A DNA stretch of 64,000 bases from Natronoarchaeum mannanilyticum (GTDB taxonomy: Archaea > Halobacteriota > Halobacteria > Halobacteriales > Natronoarchaeaceae): positions 124,001 to 188,000 of the forward strand of contig NZ_BAAADV010000001.1 in the NCBI RefSeq assembly GCF_039522665.1, given 5' to 3'. Positions 35,846 through 45,600 of the stretch are shown here, piece by piece. Under the pieces are notes generated by a model, which saw only the letters and a list, made by a program, of their open reading frames with translations, ran no database searches and was not told the DNA's origin. Position numbers and translations under genes: made by a program. The stretch's first letter is position 1. Each line of letters opens with the position of its first letter.

Positions 35846-36646
35846 TCAGTCGGCGACCTTCTCGATCTCGCCTTTCACCAGCGCCGCGTCGAAGTCGTGG
35901 TCCGGGCGCATCTTCACGAAATCGAGGAACTCGCGGGCGGCGAGCACCTCTTTCGGCGAGTAGTGCGTCGTCGCTGCCTCGATGGCGTCTCGGGCGCCGA
36001 TCGTCGGCGCGAGCACGGCCAGCGCGCAGGCCAGATCGTACGAACGGGCCGACGCCAGCCCCTCCTCGCGGACGTAGGTGGCGTCGATGAAGTACAGCTC
36101 GTCGTCGGCGATCAGAACGTTCTCCCCGCGTAAGTCGCCGTGGGCGAGCTCGTCGTCGTGCATCCGCCGGAGCGCGCCGAACAGCTCGTCGGCGCGGCGT
36201 CGCTTCTCGGCGGTCGAGAGGTCCTCGAAGGTCCGGAAGTCCTTCAGGTACTCCAGCACGAGGACGCCGAACTCGTCGAACTCGAACACGCCGACCGGCG
36301 CCGGGGCGTTCAGCCCGATCCGGCGCATCTCGCGTGTCGCCTCCAGTTCGTGGCGCGCCATCTCGACGGGTCCGTCGAACCGGCCGAAAAAGCCCTCGGT
36401 CCCGCTGGAGAAGACCCCGGCGTTTCTCGCGCCGGTGAGCACGGCGTGGACGAGCGCGTTCTGGGGCGTGATCACCTTCACGAACCAGCGCTCGTCGACG
36501 ACCAGCGGCGTCGACAGCCAGTTGTCGGCGTCGAGAAACGTGATCCGCACTTGCTCGCGGTCGGCGCGGCGCGCCAGCTCGGCGCCGATGGCTTCCAGCT
36601 GGGGCCAGCCGACGGTGCCCCGGACGATGCCGCGCAGGTCCATCAC
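35846..36646 (-). CDS. RIO-type kinase-like protein
   Basis: 266 residues with the atypical kinase catalytic loop HGDLRGENVLI and a downstream metal Asp in YFIDATY. The N-terminal lobe has VDERWFVKVITP as the ATP-lysine region. Haloarchaeal RIO1-like kinases/ATPases may act in ribosome assembly or signalling; the role here is open. Two ATGs in a row at the start; the first is used. Confidence 0.85.
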   Translation of the reverse strand: MMDLRGIVRGTVGWPQLEAIGAELARRADREQVRITFLDADNWLSTPLVVDERWFVKVITPQNALVHAVLTGARNAGVFSSGTEGFFGRFDGPVEMARHELEATREMRRIGLNAPAPVGVFEFDEFGVLVLEYLKDFRTFEDLSTAEKRRRADELFGALRRMHDDELAHGDLRGENVLIADDELYFIDATYVREEGLASARSYDLACALAVLAPTIGARDAIEAATTHYSPKEVLAAREFLDFVKMRPDHDFDAALVKGEIEKVAD

Positions 36647-36740
36647 GCGAACGGTGGGCTGGGAGCGTTAAATGCCTCTCGCCGGCTGAGTGTATCAATC
36701 GTTCGTGATCTTTATGCTCGGCGTCCGCGAACTCTCACGC

Positions 36741-37934
36741 ATGGAGTTTCGCGTCCCCGACGAGCACCGGATGATCCGCGAGAGCGTCCGGGACTTCTGC
36801 GAGGCCGAGATCGCGCCGATCGCCCAGGAGATCGAGGACGAGCACCGGTTTCCCGACGAAATCTTCGACCAGCTCGCGGAGCTGGACGTGATGGGCGTCC
36901 CGGTCGACGAGGAGTACGGCGGCCTCGGCGGCGACCAGCTGATGTACGCGCTCGTCGCCGAGGAACTGGGCCGAGTGTCGGGCGCGATCGGGCTGTCGTA
37001 CGCCGCCCACGTCAGCCTCGGCTCGAAGCCGATCGAGATGTTCGGCACCGAGGAACAGAAAGAGCGCTGGCTCCGCCCGCTCGCAGAAGGCGAACACATG
37101 GGCGCGTGGGCGCTCACCGAGCCCGGCAGCGGGAGCGACGCCAGCGACATGGACACGCGCGCACGAAAGGACACCCCCGAGCAGAGCTCGGCGAGCTCTG
37201 AGACGCTGGAGGCGTCTCAGAATGGCGACGAGTGGGTTCTCGACGGGACCAAGCAGTTCATCACGAACGCCAACGTCGCCGGTTCGATCCTGGTCAAGGC
37301 CGTCACCGATCCCGACGCGGGCTACGACGGCATCTCGACGTTCATCGTCGACCCCGACGCCGACGACGGGTTCGAGGTGACGACCGTCTGGGACAAGCTC
37401 GGGCTGAACGCCTCGCCGACCTGCGAGATCCGGTTCGACGACTGCCGGCTCCCCGAGGATCGCCTGCTCGGCGAGGAGGGCGACGGCTGGCGCCAGACGA
37501 CGAAGACGCTGGACGGCGGACGCATCTCGATCGCCGCGCTGTCGGTCGGGCTCGCGCAGGGGGCCTACGAAGCCGCCAGATCCTACGCCACCGAGCGCGA
37601 GCAGTTCGGCCAGCCGATCTCCGAGTTCGACGCGATCCGGGACAAGCTCGTCGCGATGGACCGGAAGATCGAGCGCTCGCGCCTGCTGACTCACAAGGCC
37701 GCCTGGACCTACGACGAGGGCGAGGACTGCACGCGGCTGTCCTCGCTGGCGAAGTTAGACGCCAGCGAGACCGCCCGCGAGGTCGCCGAGGAGGCGATCC
37801 AGACGCTGGGCGGCTACGGCTACACGACCGACTTCGCGCCCCAGCGGTTCTACCGGGACGCCAAACTCATGGAGATCGGCGAGGGGACCAGCGAGATCCA
37901 ACACCTCGTCATCGGGCGGGAACTCGGGCTCTAA
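36741..37934 (+). CDS. acyl-CoA dehydrogenase
   Basis: 397 residues, typical three-domain acyl-CoA dehydrogenase: helical N-domain, central WALTEPGSGSDASDM region and C-terminal GEGTSEIQHLVIGREL with the catalytic Glu and FAD contact. It oxidises acyl-CoA in fatty-acid or branched amino-acid breakdown. Residues 145-161 (TPEQSSASSETLEASQN) look like a foreign insert in a surface loop and are encoded by a palindromic stretch. ATG 36741. Confidence 0.94.
   Translation: MEFRVPDEHRMIRESVRDFCEAEIAPIAQEIEDEHRFPDEIFDQLAELDVMGVPVDEEYGGLGGDQLMYALVAEELGRVSGAIGLSYAAHVSLGSKPIEMFGTEEQKERWLRPLAEGEHMGAWALTEPGSGSDASDMDTRARKDTPEQSSASSETLEASQNGDEWVLDGTKQFITNANVAGSILVKAVTDPDAGYDGISTFIVDPDADDGFEVTTVWDKLGLNASPTCEIRFDDCRLPEDRLLGEEGDGWRQTTKTLDGGRISIAALSVGLAQGAYEAARSYATEREQFGQPISEFDAIRDKLVAMDRKIERSRLLTHKAAWTYDEGEDCTRLSSLAKLDASETAREVAEEAIQTLGGYGYTTDFAPQRFYRDAKLMEIGEGTSEIQHLVIGRELGL
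37173..37223 (+). repeat. palindromic in-frame insertion in acyl-CoA dehydrogenase
   Basis: A 51-base stretch with two overlapping perfect inverted repeats: CAGAGCTCG (37182-37190) with CGAGCTCTG (37192-37200), and TCTGAGACGC (37197-37206) with GCGTCTCAGA (37212-37221). It keeps the frame and encodes a Ser-rich surface loop absent from ordinary family members. Confidence 0.65.
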
Positions 37935-38065
37935 CTGCTGCCGACGGCTGCCGCGTCCGTCCGGATGCCTCTTCAGTTAGGCACGACAATTATGTCCGTT
38001 CGCCGGACAGGTACTCGGAGAGTGCGCCGATCGAGGTCTCCGGAGTGTAACCACGGGGGGCGACC

Positions 38066-38656
38066 CTGACAGACGCTTCGCCGCGGCGCCGCGGTCAGGT
38101 CGGCGTCGAGACGCTGATCGTGTTCGCCGCGATGATCGTCGTCGCCGCGCTCGGTGCGACGCTGCTGATCTCGACCGCCGGAATGCTCCAGAACACGGCC
38201 GAGGCGACCAGCGAGGACTCCTCTGCGCAGGTCAGCGACCAGATCCTCGTCGTCGGCGCCACGGGCACGATCGACGTCGACGGCGGCGACCGGACGGTCG
38301 ACGGCGTCAACCTGACGGTGACGACCTCGCCCGGCGCCGGCGAGATCGATCTCTCGGGGGCGTCGATCGAACTGGTGGGCGCGACGCGCCAGCGGACGCT
38401 CGGCTACGGCGAGACGGCCGACGCGGGCTCGTTCGCGGTCGAGCCGCTGGTCGACGACGACGCCAGCGCGCCGGTACTGAACGACAGGAGCGACCGCTTT
38501 TCGATCCGGATTTCGCTCGACGGCGACGCGCGGCTCGAACCGGGCGAGCGGGCGACGATCCGGGTCGTCGGCGCCGGCGGGAGCGTCCAGACGAAGATCG
38601 TCGGGGCACCCCAGTCGCTCCGGTCGTACGAGGAGGGCGACGACGTCGCGCTCTGA
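38066..38656 (+). CDS. archaellin/type IV pilin-like protein, probable CTG start
   Basis: About 196 residues. A class III signal RRRGQVGVETLIVF, then a hydrophobic helix and TAGMLQNTAEATSEDSSAQVS, match haloarchaeal archaellins closely; cleavage after RRRG is expected. Between the in-frame stop at 38048-38050 and this signal there is no ATG, GTG or TTG. The first possible start is CTG 38066 (encoding LTDASPRRRGQV), six bases after a GGGGGG tract. The GTG at 38120 would remove half the signal. No archaellum operon is nearby, so this may be an accessory pilin. Confidence 0.75.
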   Translation: MTDASPRRRGQVGVETLIVFAAMIVVAALGATLLISTAGMLQNTAEATSEDSSAQVSDQILVVGATGTIDVDGGDRTVDGVNLTVTTSPGAGEIDLSGASIELVGATRQRTLGYGETADAGSFAVEPLVDDDASAPVLNDRSDRFSIRISLDGDARLEPGERATIRVVGAGGSVQTKIVGAPQSLRSYEEGDDVAL

Positions 38657-38728
38657 CGCCGCTGTGGTATCGGAGTGTTCAGACTGCGCCGCGGCGTCTC
38701 GACGCCGCTGCGCGACGGGATCGGACGG

Positions 38729-39901
38729 TCAGTCCAGCACCAGTCGCTTCTCGTAGTCGGTCAGATTCTCGCAGCCGTCTTCGGTGACGACCACGAGGTC
38801 CTCGATCCGGATCCCGCCGAACTCCGGATCGTAGAGGCCCGGCTCGACGGTGACGATCTGGCCGGCCTGCAGCTCCTCGCCGGTCGGGTTCAGCGTCGGC
38901 TGCTCGTGGACGTCCAGCCCGATGCCGTGGCCCGTGCCGTGGATGTAGCCGACCTCCGTCGACGGGTCGGAGCGCAGCGTCGGGTAGCCCGCGTCCTCGT
39001 AGACGTCGCAGACCGCGTCGTGGACCGCCTTGCCCGTGACGCCCGCCGCGACGGCGTCGAGCGCGGCCTCCTGAGCTTCGAGGGTCGCGTCGTAGCGCTC
39101 GCGGACCTCCTCGGAGGGCTCGCCCCGCAGGAACGTTCGGGTCATGTCGGCGTGGTACTTGCTCTCCTTGTCCCGCGGGAAGATGTCGACGACGATCGGC
39201 TCGTCGGCGGACAGCGGCCCGCTGCCGCGGTCGTGGGGGTCGGCCGCGTCCGCGCCGCCGGCGACGATCGTCTCGTCGAGCGCGCAGCCGTTTCGCAGCA
39301 GTTCGATCTCGATCTCCCGCTTGACGAACTCGCTGGTCAGGGGCTCGTCGTCCCGGTACAGGATGCCGTCCCGGATCTCGGCGTTCGCGATCAGCTCCTC
39401 GGCTCTCCGCAACGCGGCCTCGTTGGCGCGCTGGGCCGCCCGGACGTGGTCGATCTCCTCGTCGGTCTTGACAGACCGGATCTCGGTGATCACGTCCGAG
39501 CGCTCGACGGCGACGCCGAGGTCGCGCTCGCGCAGCCCGTCGGCGGTGCCCGTCGGGAACGACCCGGGAACCAGCGCGGCGCCGACGCCGTGGTCGGCGA
39601 GGAACGCGGCGATCACGTCGAGTCGCGCTTCCTTCGGGCCGTCGCGGGCCGCCCGCTCCTGGTAGTCGTACTCGCCGAGGCGCGCGACCGTGGCGGCGCG
39701 GCTCTCCTTCTCGGCGCGGCCGTACTCCAGGCCCGAGACCAGCAGGTGGACGTCGGCACCGTCGTACAGCGCGAGGAACGGGTCGGGCGCGTCGAACCCG
39801 CAGACGTAGTACTGGTCGGAGTCGTCGTGGCCGTCGAACAGGTAGCCGTCGGCGCCGTGTTCCTCGACGGCGGCGGCGAGTCGCGAGAGGTCCGGATCCA
39901 T
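38729..39901 (-). CDS. M24 family Xaa-Pro peptidase
   Basis: 390 residues: N-terminal creatinase-like domain (1-140) and a pita-bread catalytic domain with the metal-ligand motifs VVDIFPRD, YHADMTRTF, HGTGHGIGLDVHE, TVEPGLY and IRIEDLVVV. A probable dipeptidase/aminopeptidase P acting on proline-containing peptides in the cytosol. All ligands appear present. Convergent to the archaellin-like gene. Confidence 0.92.
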   Translation of the reverse strand: MDPDLSRLAAAVEEHGADGYLFDGHDDSDQYYVCGFDAPDPFLALYDGADVHLLVSGLEYGRAEKESRAATVARLGEYDYQERAARDGPKEARLDVIAAFLADHGVGAALVPGSFPTGTADGLRERDLGVAVERSDVITEIRSVKTDEEIDHVRAAQRANEAALRRAEELIANAEIRDGILYRDDEPLTSEFVKREIEIELLRNGCALDETIVAGGADAADPHDRGSGPLSADEPIVVDIFPRDKESKYHADMTRTFLRGEPSEEVRERYDATLEAQEAALDAVAAGVTGKAVHDAVCDVYEDAGYPTLRSDPSTEVGYIHGTGHGIGLDVHEQPTLNPTGEELQAGQIVTVEPGLYDPEFGGIRIEDLVVVTEDGCENLTDYEKRLVLD

Positions 39902-39964
39902 ACCCGATTGGTGGGCGGTGGCGGATAAAAGATATCGGGGTCCGGCGTCGTCCCGACCGAGCGG

Positions 39965-40984
39965 TCAGGGGCGTTCGAGCCGGTCGACGTGCCTGAGAAA
40001 CGTCACGAGCCCGGGCTCGAACCCCCGTTTCTCGATCTCCCCGGTTTCGTGGTCGTACTCCACGAGCCCGGCCTCGTCGAGCCGCGGCAGGTGGTTGTGC
40101 ACGAGCGCGATTTCGACCTCTCGGCGGTGGAGTGGCCCGGTCACGTCGCCGCGAGCTACTTCCCGATCGACGACCTCGTCGGCGAGCCGCTCCAGGGACG
40201 TGATCTGCGTCCGCGACCTGGCGAGCGCGTACGTGGCTCGACGCCGCCGCTCGTCCGCGAGCAACTCGAACACGTCGTCGAGCGAGTGATCGAGCGGCAG
40301 CTGCTCCGGCGAGGTCTCATCCGGGTACAGCGCCGATGTCTCGCCGCGGAACTGCGGCGCCTCGTCCCGCGAGGAGGTCGTCACGGTCCAGCCGTCCTCC
40401 GGGGCGTGTTCGACGACGGCGTCGAACAGCGGCCGGACGTCGGCGACGGTCTGCTCGTCGTGGGCCTCGGGGTCGAGGTGGTAGTGGGCGACGGCGTCGG
40501 TCGCCTCGAGTCGGGCGTCCAGCGCGTTGATCAACTGGACGACCTCGCCCCGGGCGAACGAGTCGAGCAGCTCGGACAGCGAGTGGATGCACGCGAGCGT
40601 CCGCTCGGAGTCCTCGGCCCACTCGCCCAGGTACTGGCCGATCGTCAGGGCGAGCTCCATCGGCCCGGCGGTGTCCGACAGCACGTCGACCGATAGTTCC
40701 GACACCTCCTCGGCGACCGCCGCCCGCTCGGCATCCGTCGACGACGCGCACCCGTCGACGACGGCCGCCCGGTTGGGTATCGTCCCGTCGCCTTCCCGTT
40801 TCCAGAGCGCCAGTCGCTCGGCGGGCGTCTGGGAGAGCGTGACGCTCAGAACGTTCTCGCGTCTCGGATCGTCGAACGTCAGCAGGTCCACGCAGGCGCG
40901 ATCGTCGGCCGGGTCCGACGCCGGCGCCACGAGGAGTACCGACGTCGAATCCTCCAGTTGCGTCGACAGGGGCCTACTCGCCAT
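39965..40984 (-). CDS. DUF7504-type sensor fused to a DUF7344 winged helix
   Basis: 339 residues. Residues 1-200 resemble a degenerate RecA/KaiC-like domain without Walker motifs (SVLLVAPASDPADDRACVDL, then TLACIHSLSELLDSF), as in haloarchaeal DUF7504 proteins. The C-terminus (about 235-335) is a DUF7344 winged helix with LADERRRRATYALAR and LVHNHLPRLDEAGLVEYD. A probable transcription regulator. An AT-rich TATA-like CTTAATAAAAAAATAC lies 35-50 bases before the ATG. Confidence 0.8.
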   Translation of the reverse strand: MASRPLSTQLEDSTSVLLVAPASDPADDRACVDLLTFDDPRRENVLSVTLSQTPAERLALWKREGDGTIPNRAAVVDGCASSTDAERAAVAEEVSELSVDVLSDTAGPMELALTIGQYLGEWAEDSERTLACIHSLSELLDSFARGEVVQLINALDARLEATDAVAHYHLDPEAHDEQTVADVRPLFDAVVEHAPEDGWTVTTSSRDEAPQFRGETSALYPDETSPEQLPLDHSLDDVFELLADERRRRATYALARSRTQITSLERLADEVVDREVARGDVTGPLHRREVEIALVHNHLPRLDEAGLVEYDHETGEIEKRGFEPGLVTFLRHVDRLERP

Positions 40985-41283
40985 CGTTGGGAGGACAGAG
41001 CGGTCCCGAACCCTTCAGTATTTTTTTATTAAGCATCAATACCCCTGGTTAATCAGAGTTTACCCCACTATCAAGCAAAAACTATATGATCGCAACTGTG
41101 ACCTTTTAGCACTACCCGCTCCCGGGCTCGTCAGTACCTGTCCGGTCTCGACCTGTCCCTGCTTCGATCGTCGACCTCGCCAACGGTCGACGCCTGTCCC
41201 AGCTCCGGCGTCGACGAGCCGCCCGATCCGACGAGCCGCCCGGTTCCGGTACTGTGATACGCCCCCCGCCCGACCCATCGGGC
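40985..41283. other. AT-rich divergent promoter region
   Basis: 299 bases between the divergent DUF7504-type and aroA genes. 41018-41110 is strikingly AT-rich, with a T7 run and several TATA-like strings on both strands (TTTTTTTATTAAG; AACTATATGATC). It probably holds promoters, but no gene. Confidence 0.45.
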
Positions 41284-42579
41284 ATGAACGTCGAGATCTC
41301 ACCGTCGAGGGTTCGGGGCGCGGCGGCGGCGCCGCCGTCGAAGAGCTACACCCACCGCGCGGTGCTGGCCGCGGGCTACGCCGAGGGCGCGACCGTGCGG
41401 GATCCGCTGACGAGCGCGGACATCCGGGCGACGATGCGGGCCGTCGAGGCGTTCGGCGGGTCGGTCGAGGAGCGCGAGGACGGGTCGCTGGACGTCGAGG
41501 GCTTCGCCGGCCGCCCCGACGTGCCGGCGGACGTGGTCGACTGCGCGAACAGCGGGACGACGATGCGGCTGGTGACCGCAGCGGCGGCGCTCGCCGACGG
41601 CGGCACCGTGCTGACCGGCGACGAGTCGCTGCGCTCGCGCCCGCAGGGCCCGCTGCTCGACGCCATCGAGCAGCTGGGCGGGAGCGCCCGCTCGACGCGC
41701 GGGAACGGCCAAGCGCCGCTGGTGATCGACGGCCCCATCGCGGGCGGCACGGCGTCGATCCCGGGCGACGTCTCCTCGCAGTTCATCTCCGCGCTGCTGT
41801 TCGCGGGCGCGGTCACCGACGAGGGCGTCGAGATCGATCTCGAAACTGAGCTCAAATCCGCGCCGTACGTCGACATCACGATCGAGCTGCTGGACGCTTT
41901 CGGCGTCGACGCGCGCCGGACCGACGCTGGGTTCGCGGTCGACGGCGGGCAGTCCTACGCGCCCGAGGGAGGGGAGTACGCGGTCCCGGGCGACTTCTCG
42001 TCGATGTCGTATCTCCTCGCGGCCGGCGCGGTGGCGGCCGCGGATGGCGAGACGGTCGACGTGCGCGGCGCCCAGCCGAGCGCGCAGGGCGACAGCGCGA
42101 TCGTCGGCGTCCTCGAAGAGATGGGCGCCGCGATCGACTGGGATCGCGAGGCGGGCGTCATCTCGGTCGAGCGCTCCGACCTCTCCGGGACGACCGTCGA
42201 CGTCGGCGACACGCCGGACCTCCTGCCGACGATCGCGACGCTTGGGGCGATCGCCGACGGCGACACCCGGATCGAGAACTGCGAGCACGTCCGCTACAAG
42301 GAGACCGACCGGGTCAGCGCGATGGCCGAGGAACTCGGGAAGATGGGCGCGAGCGTGACCGAGGAGCGGGACGTGCTGACGATCCACGGCGGCGAGACGG
42401 AGCTCTCGGGGGCTACTGTGGACGGGCGCAAGGACCACCGGATCGTCATGTCGTTGGCGGTGGCCGGGCTGGTCGCGGACGGGTCGACGACGATTCGGGG
42501 CGGCGAGCACGTCGACGTCTCGTTCCCCGGCTTCTTCGGGACGTTCGAGGAGCTGGGCGTCGACGTGGTGCGGGAGTAG
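41284..42579 (+). CDS. aroA: 3-phosphoshikimate 1-carboxyvinyltransferase (EPSP synthase)
   Basis: 431 residues, full length. The N-terminal [19 protein letters not shown] carries the phosphoshikimate-binding Lys and Arg; [20 protein letters not shown] and [13 protein letters not shown] are further signatures. It joins shikimate-3-phosphate and PEP. ATG 41284 fits the family start. Separate from the other shikimate genes by several kilobases. Confidence 0.96.
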   Translation: MNVEISPSRVRGAAAAPPSKSYTHRAVLAAGYAEGATVRDPLTSADIRATMRAVEAFGGSVEEREDGSLDVEGFAGRPDVPADVVDCANSGTTMRLVTAAAALADGGTVLTGDESLRSRPQGPLLDAIEQLGGSARSTRGNGQAPLVIDGPIAGGTASIPGDVSSQFISALLFAGAVTDEGVEIDLETELKSAPYVDITIELLDAFGVDARRTDAGFAVDGGQSYAPEGGEYAVPGDFSSMSYLLAAGAVAAADGETVDVRGAQPSAQGDSAIVGVLEEMGAAIDWDREAGVISVERSDLSGTTVDVGDTPDLLPTIATLGAIADGDTRIENCEHVRYKETDRVSAMAEELGKMGASVTEERDVLTIHGGETELSGATVDGRKDHRIVMSLAVAGLVADGSTTIRGGEHVDVSFPGFFGTFEELGVDVVRE

Positions 42580-42624
42580 TGCCGGGCTAGTTTCTGTCCG
42601 AGGGCTTGCTCGTCAAATACCGTA

Positions 42625-42633
42625 CATTAATAC
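42625..42633 (+). promoter_or_regulatory. TATA box of the restriction-modification gene
   Basis: CATTAATAC about 30 bases before the ATG at 42659, fitting a leaderless transcript. The overlapping string ATACCGTACATTAA resembles the imperfect palindrome at the trpC start (56129-56142). Confidence 0.5.
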
Positions 42634-42658
42634 GAGATGCGGCGAGTGATACGACCCA

Positions 42659-45600
42659 ATGAGCCAGGCGACGTTGCCATCGGAGCCCTACCGGAACTCG
42701 AACCTGTTCTCGGGCTACTACCTCGACGAGCGCGTCGACGACCTCGACGCGTGGGACTGCGACGACGAGGCAGCCGAGGCGTTCGAGGAACTGCGCGAGC
42801 TGTGGGATCTCGAAGGCGATCTCGTGGCATCGTACAAGGAAGACGAGCTGCTCGACAGCTGGATCGACGAGGTGCTCGACGCGCTCGGGTTCGGCACGCT
42901 CTCGGAGACGACGCTGCCGGGCGACAGCAGCGGGTACAACGACCGACTGCTGTTCGAGTCGGCCGAGCGGCGTCGCGGCGCCGCGCTGAAGAAACAGTCC
43001 GGCGACGCCGAGGCGATGTACAGCCCCGCGAGCGCGGTGCTCGAAGCCAAGCAGTGGGACGCCGACTTCACGGAGCGCTTCGACGAGCGGCGCCAGTATC
43101 GCGACGCGTCCCACCAGATCCGCTACTACCTCGAACGCACGCCCGAGGACCTTCGCTGGGGCGTCCTGACCAACGGGCGCAAGTGGCGTCTTTATGGAAC
43201 GAAGGATTACGCGACCGAGATATACTACGAGGTCGACCTGCCGGAACTGCTGGAGTCGGGGAGCCTGGAGGCGTTCAAGTACTTCTACGCCTTCTTCCGG
43301 CCCGACGCGTTCGTCGAGACCAACGGCACCTCCTTCCTCGATCGCGTGTGGTCCGAAAGCGAGACCGCAGCCAAGGAGCTCGGCGAGGACCTGCAGGACA
43401 ACGTCTTCACCGCGCTACGAGTGCTCGGCGAGGGCTTTGTCGAGACGAACGACCTCGATATCGACCCCGACGACGAGGAGTCGCTCGCGGAGCTCAAAGA
43501 GCAGTCGCTGGTGTTGCTGTACCGGCTGATGTTCGTGCTCTACGCCGAGTCCCGCGACCTGATCCACCCGGACGACCCCGCGTCGGTCGCCGAGTACGAG
43601 GAGAACTTCAGCCTCGACCAGCTCAGGCTGGATATCCACGAGGACGTCCAGGGCGGGCAGGATCTCGACGAGTACAGCGAGTACTCCACGTCGATGTGGT
43701 CGCGCCTGCAGGACCTGTTCCGGCTCGTGGATTCGGGCGAGGAGTCGCTGGGCATCCCGCCGTACAACGGCGGGCTGTTCAACCGCGAGGAACACACCTT
43801 CCTCGCCGAGCACGAGGTCGCCGACCGCTACATCGCGGAGGTGATCTACCGGCTCGGAACCACGGAGGACGAGGACGGCGCGTTCGTGCTGGCGGACTAC
43901 GCCGACCTGGACACGCGCCACCTCGGATCGATCTACGAGGGGCTGCTCGAACACGAGTTCCGCATCGCGTCCGAGCAGTACGCCGCGGTGCGCGAGGACG
44001 GCGGACAGGTCTGGAAGCCAGCCACCGAGGTCAGCGCGGCCGACTTCGTCGAGCTGGTCGAGGCGGGCGAGCTGTACGTCGTCAACGACGAGGGCGAGCG
44101 CAAGGCGACGGGCGCGTACTACACGCCCGACTACGTCGTCTCGTATATCGTCGAGGAGACGATCGACCCCCTGTTGGAGGAGATCGACGAGGACCTCCGG
44201 GCCGACGGGCTGGAGCCGAGCGACCCGGCGTACTTCGGGCGGTTCTACGGCCGCGTGCAGGATCTGACGATCCTCGATCCCGCGATGGGGTCGGGCCACT
44301 TCCTCACGAAGGCGACGGGGTATCTCACCGAGCGCGTGATGGCGGTCGTCCGCGAGGGCGAGCAGGGTCGCGACGAGCAGGCGATCCGGCGCACGATCGC
44401 GCGCGAATGCATCTACGGCGTCGACGTCAACGGGATGGCCGTCGAGCTGGCGAAGCTGTCGATGTGGCTCGAAACCCTGGCGGCCGACCAGCCCCTGGCC
44501 TTCCTCGATCACCACCTCAAGACCGGCAACTCGCTGGTGGGCTCGGACATCACGGAGGTCCTCGCGGAGGACGACGAGCCCTCGGACGGCCAGCTGACGC
44601 TCACCCAGGCGCTCGCGCACGTCCGCCAGTCCACGCTGGAGCACGTGATGGAGCTGATGCAGGACCTGCTGGCGATCGACAACGAGACGCTCTCGGACAT
44701 CAAGTCGATGGAGGAGCTGTACGACGAGATCCGGGCCGATCCGCTGTACCAGCGCCTGTTCGCACTGGCGAACGTCGACACGGCCGAGCAGTTCGGGCTG
44801 GACGTCCCCGAGGGCGCCTACGAGGAGATGGCCCGTGCGATCGAGGACGACGACGAGTGGGCCGAGATTCAGGAGCGGGACTGGTTCCGGAGTGCGCAGG
44901 CGACTGCGAAAGAGGAGGACTTCTTCCACTGGGAGATAGAGTATCCCGAGGTGTTCTTCGGGGAGGACGGGGTGAAGCTAGATGGGTCTGGGTTCGATGC
45001 AGTGGTCGGGAATCCGCCGTATGTGCGGATGGAGGAATTCAAATCGCTCAAAGGGTATCTTGAGAGCTCATACGAGGTTCACGCCGCCCGCACGGATTTA
45101 TACACGTACTTCATTGAGAAATCGATCGAACTATCGAGACAGAATGGCAAGTACGGCTCCATCATCTCGAATAAATTTCTTCGAGCAAACTACGGCAAGT
45201 CTGTTCGTTCACTACTCGGACGAGAGACGACCATTCAGCAAATCGTAGACTTCGGGGGACTCCCCGTATTTCCTGATGCGACTGTTCGCTCTGCGATTGT
45301 TTTGACCGAACAAGATGCGAAGTCGACAGACCCCGGGTACTACGCTTCGATCGAGAACCTAGAATTTGTTTCTCTTTCTGATGAGGTGGAGAAGATGGGG
45401 CACAAGGTATCTAGTGATGGTCTTAGCGGTGAGACTTGGCGTCTCGTCGATCAGAGTGTCTCGAATCTGATGGAAAAAGTCGAGGATCAAGGAAAATCCC
45501 TCGCAGAGTGGATCGAGGATGGACAAATAGGATGGGGGGTGAAGACAGGGCTCAATTCAGCGTTTATAATCAGCGAGGAACGGAAGAATGACCTCGTCGA

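Noticed and set aside
38120-38656. GTG 38120 as the start of the archaellin-like gene
   Set aside because: It would delete the RRRGQVGVETLI cleavage region that clearly belongs to the protein.
42637-45063. 808-residue alternative frame over the restriction-modification gene
   Set aside because: Arg/Gly-rich frame-shifted reading that stops where the AT-rich segment begins, as expected for a G+C artefact.
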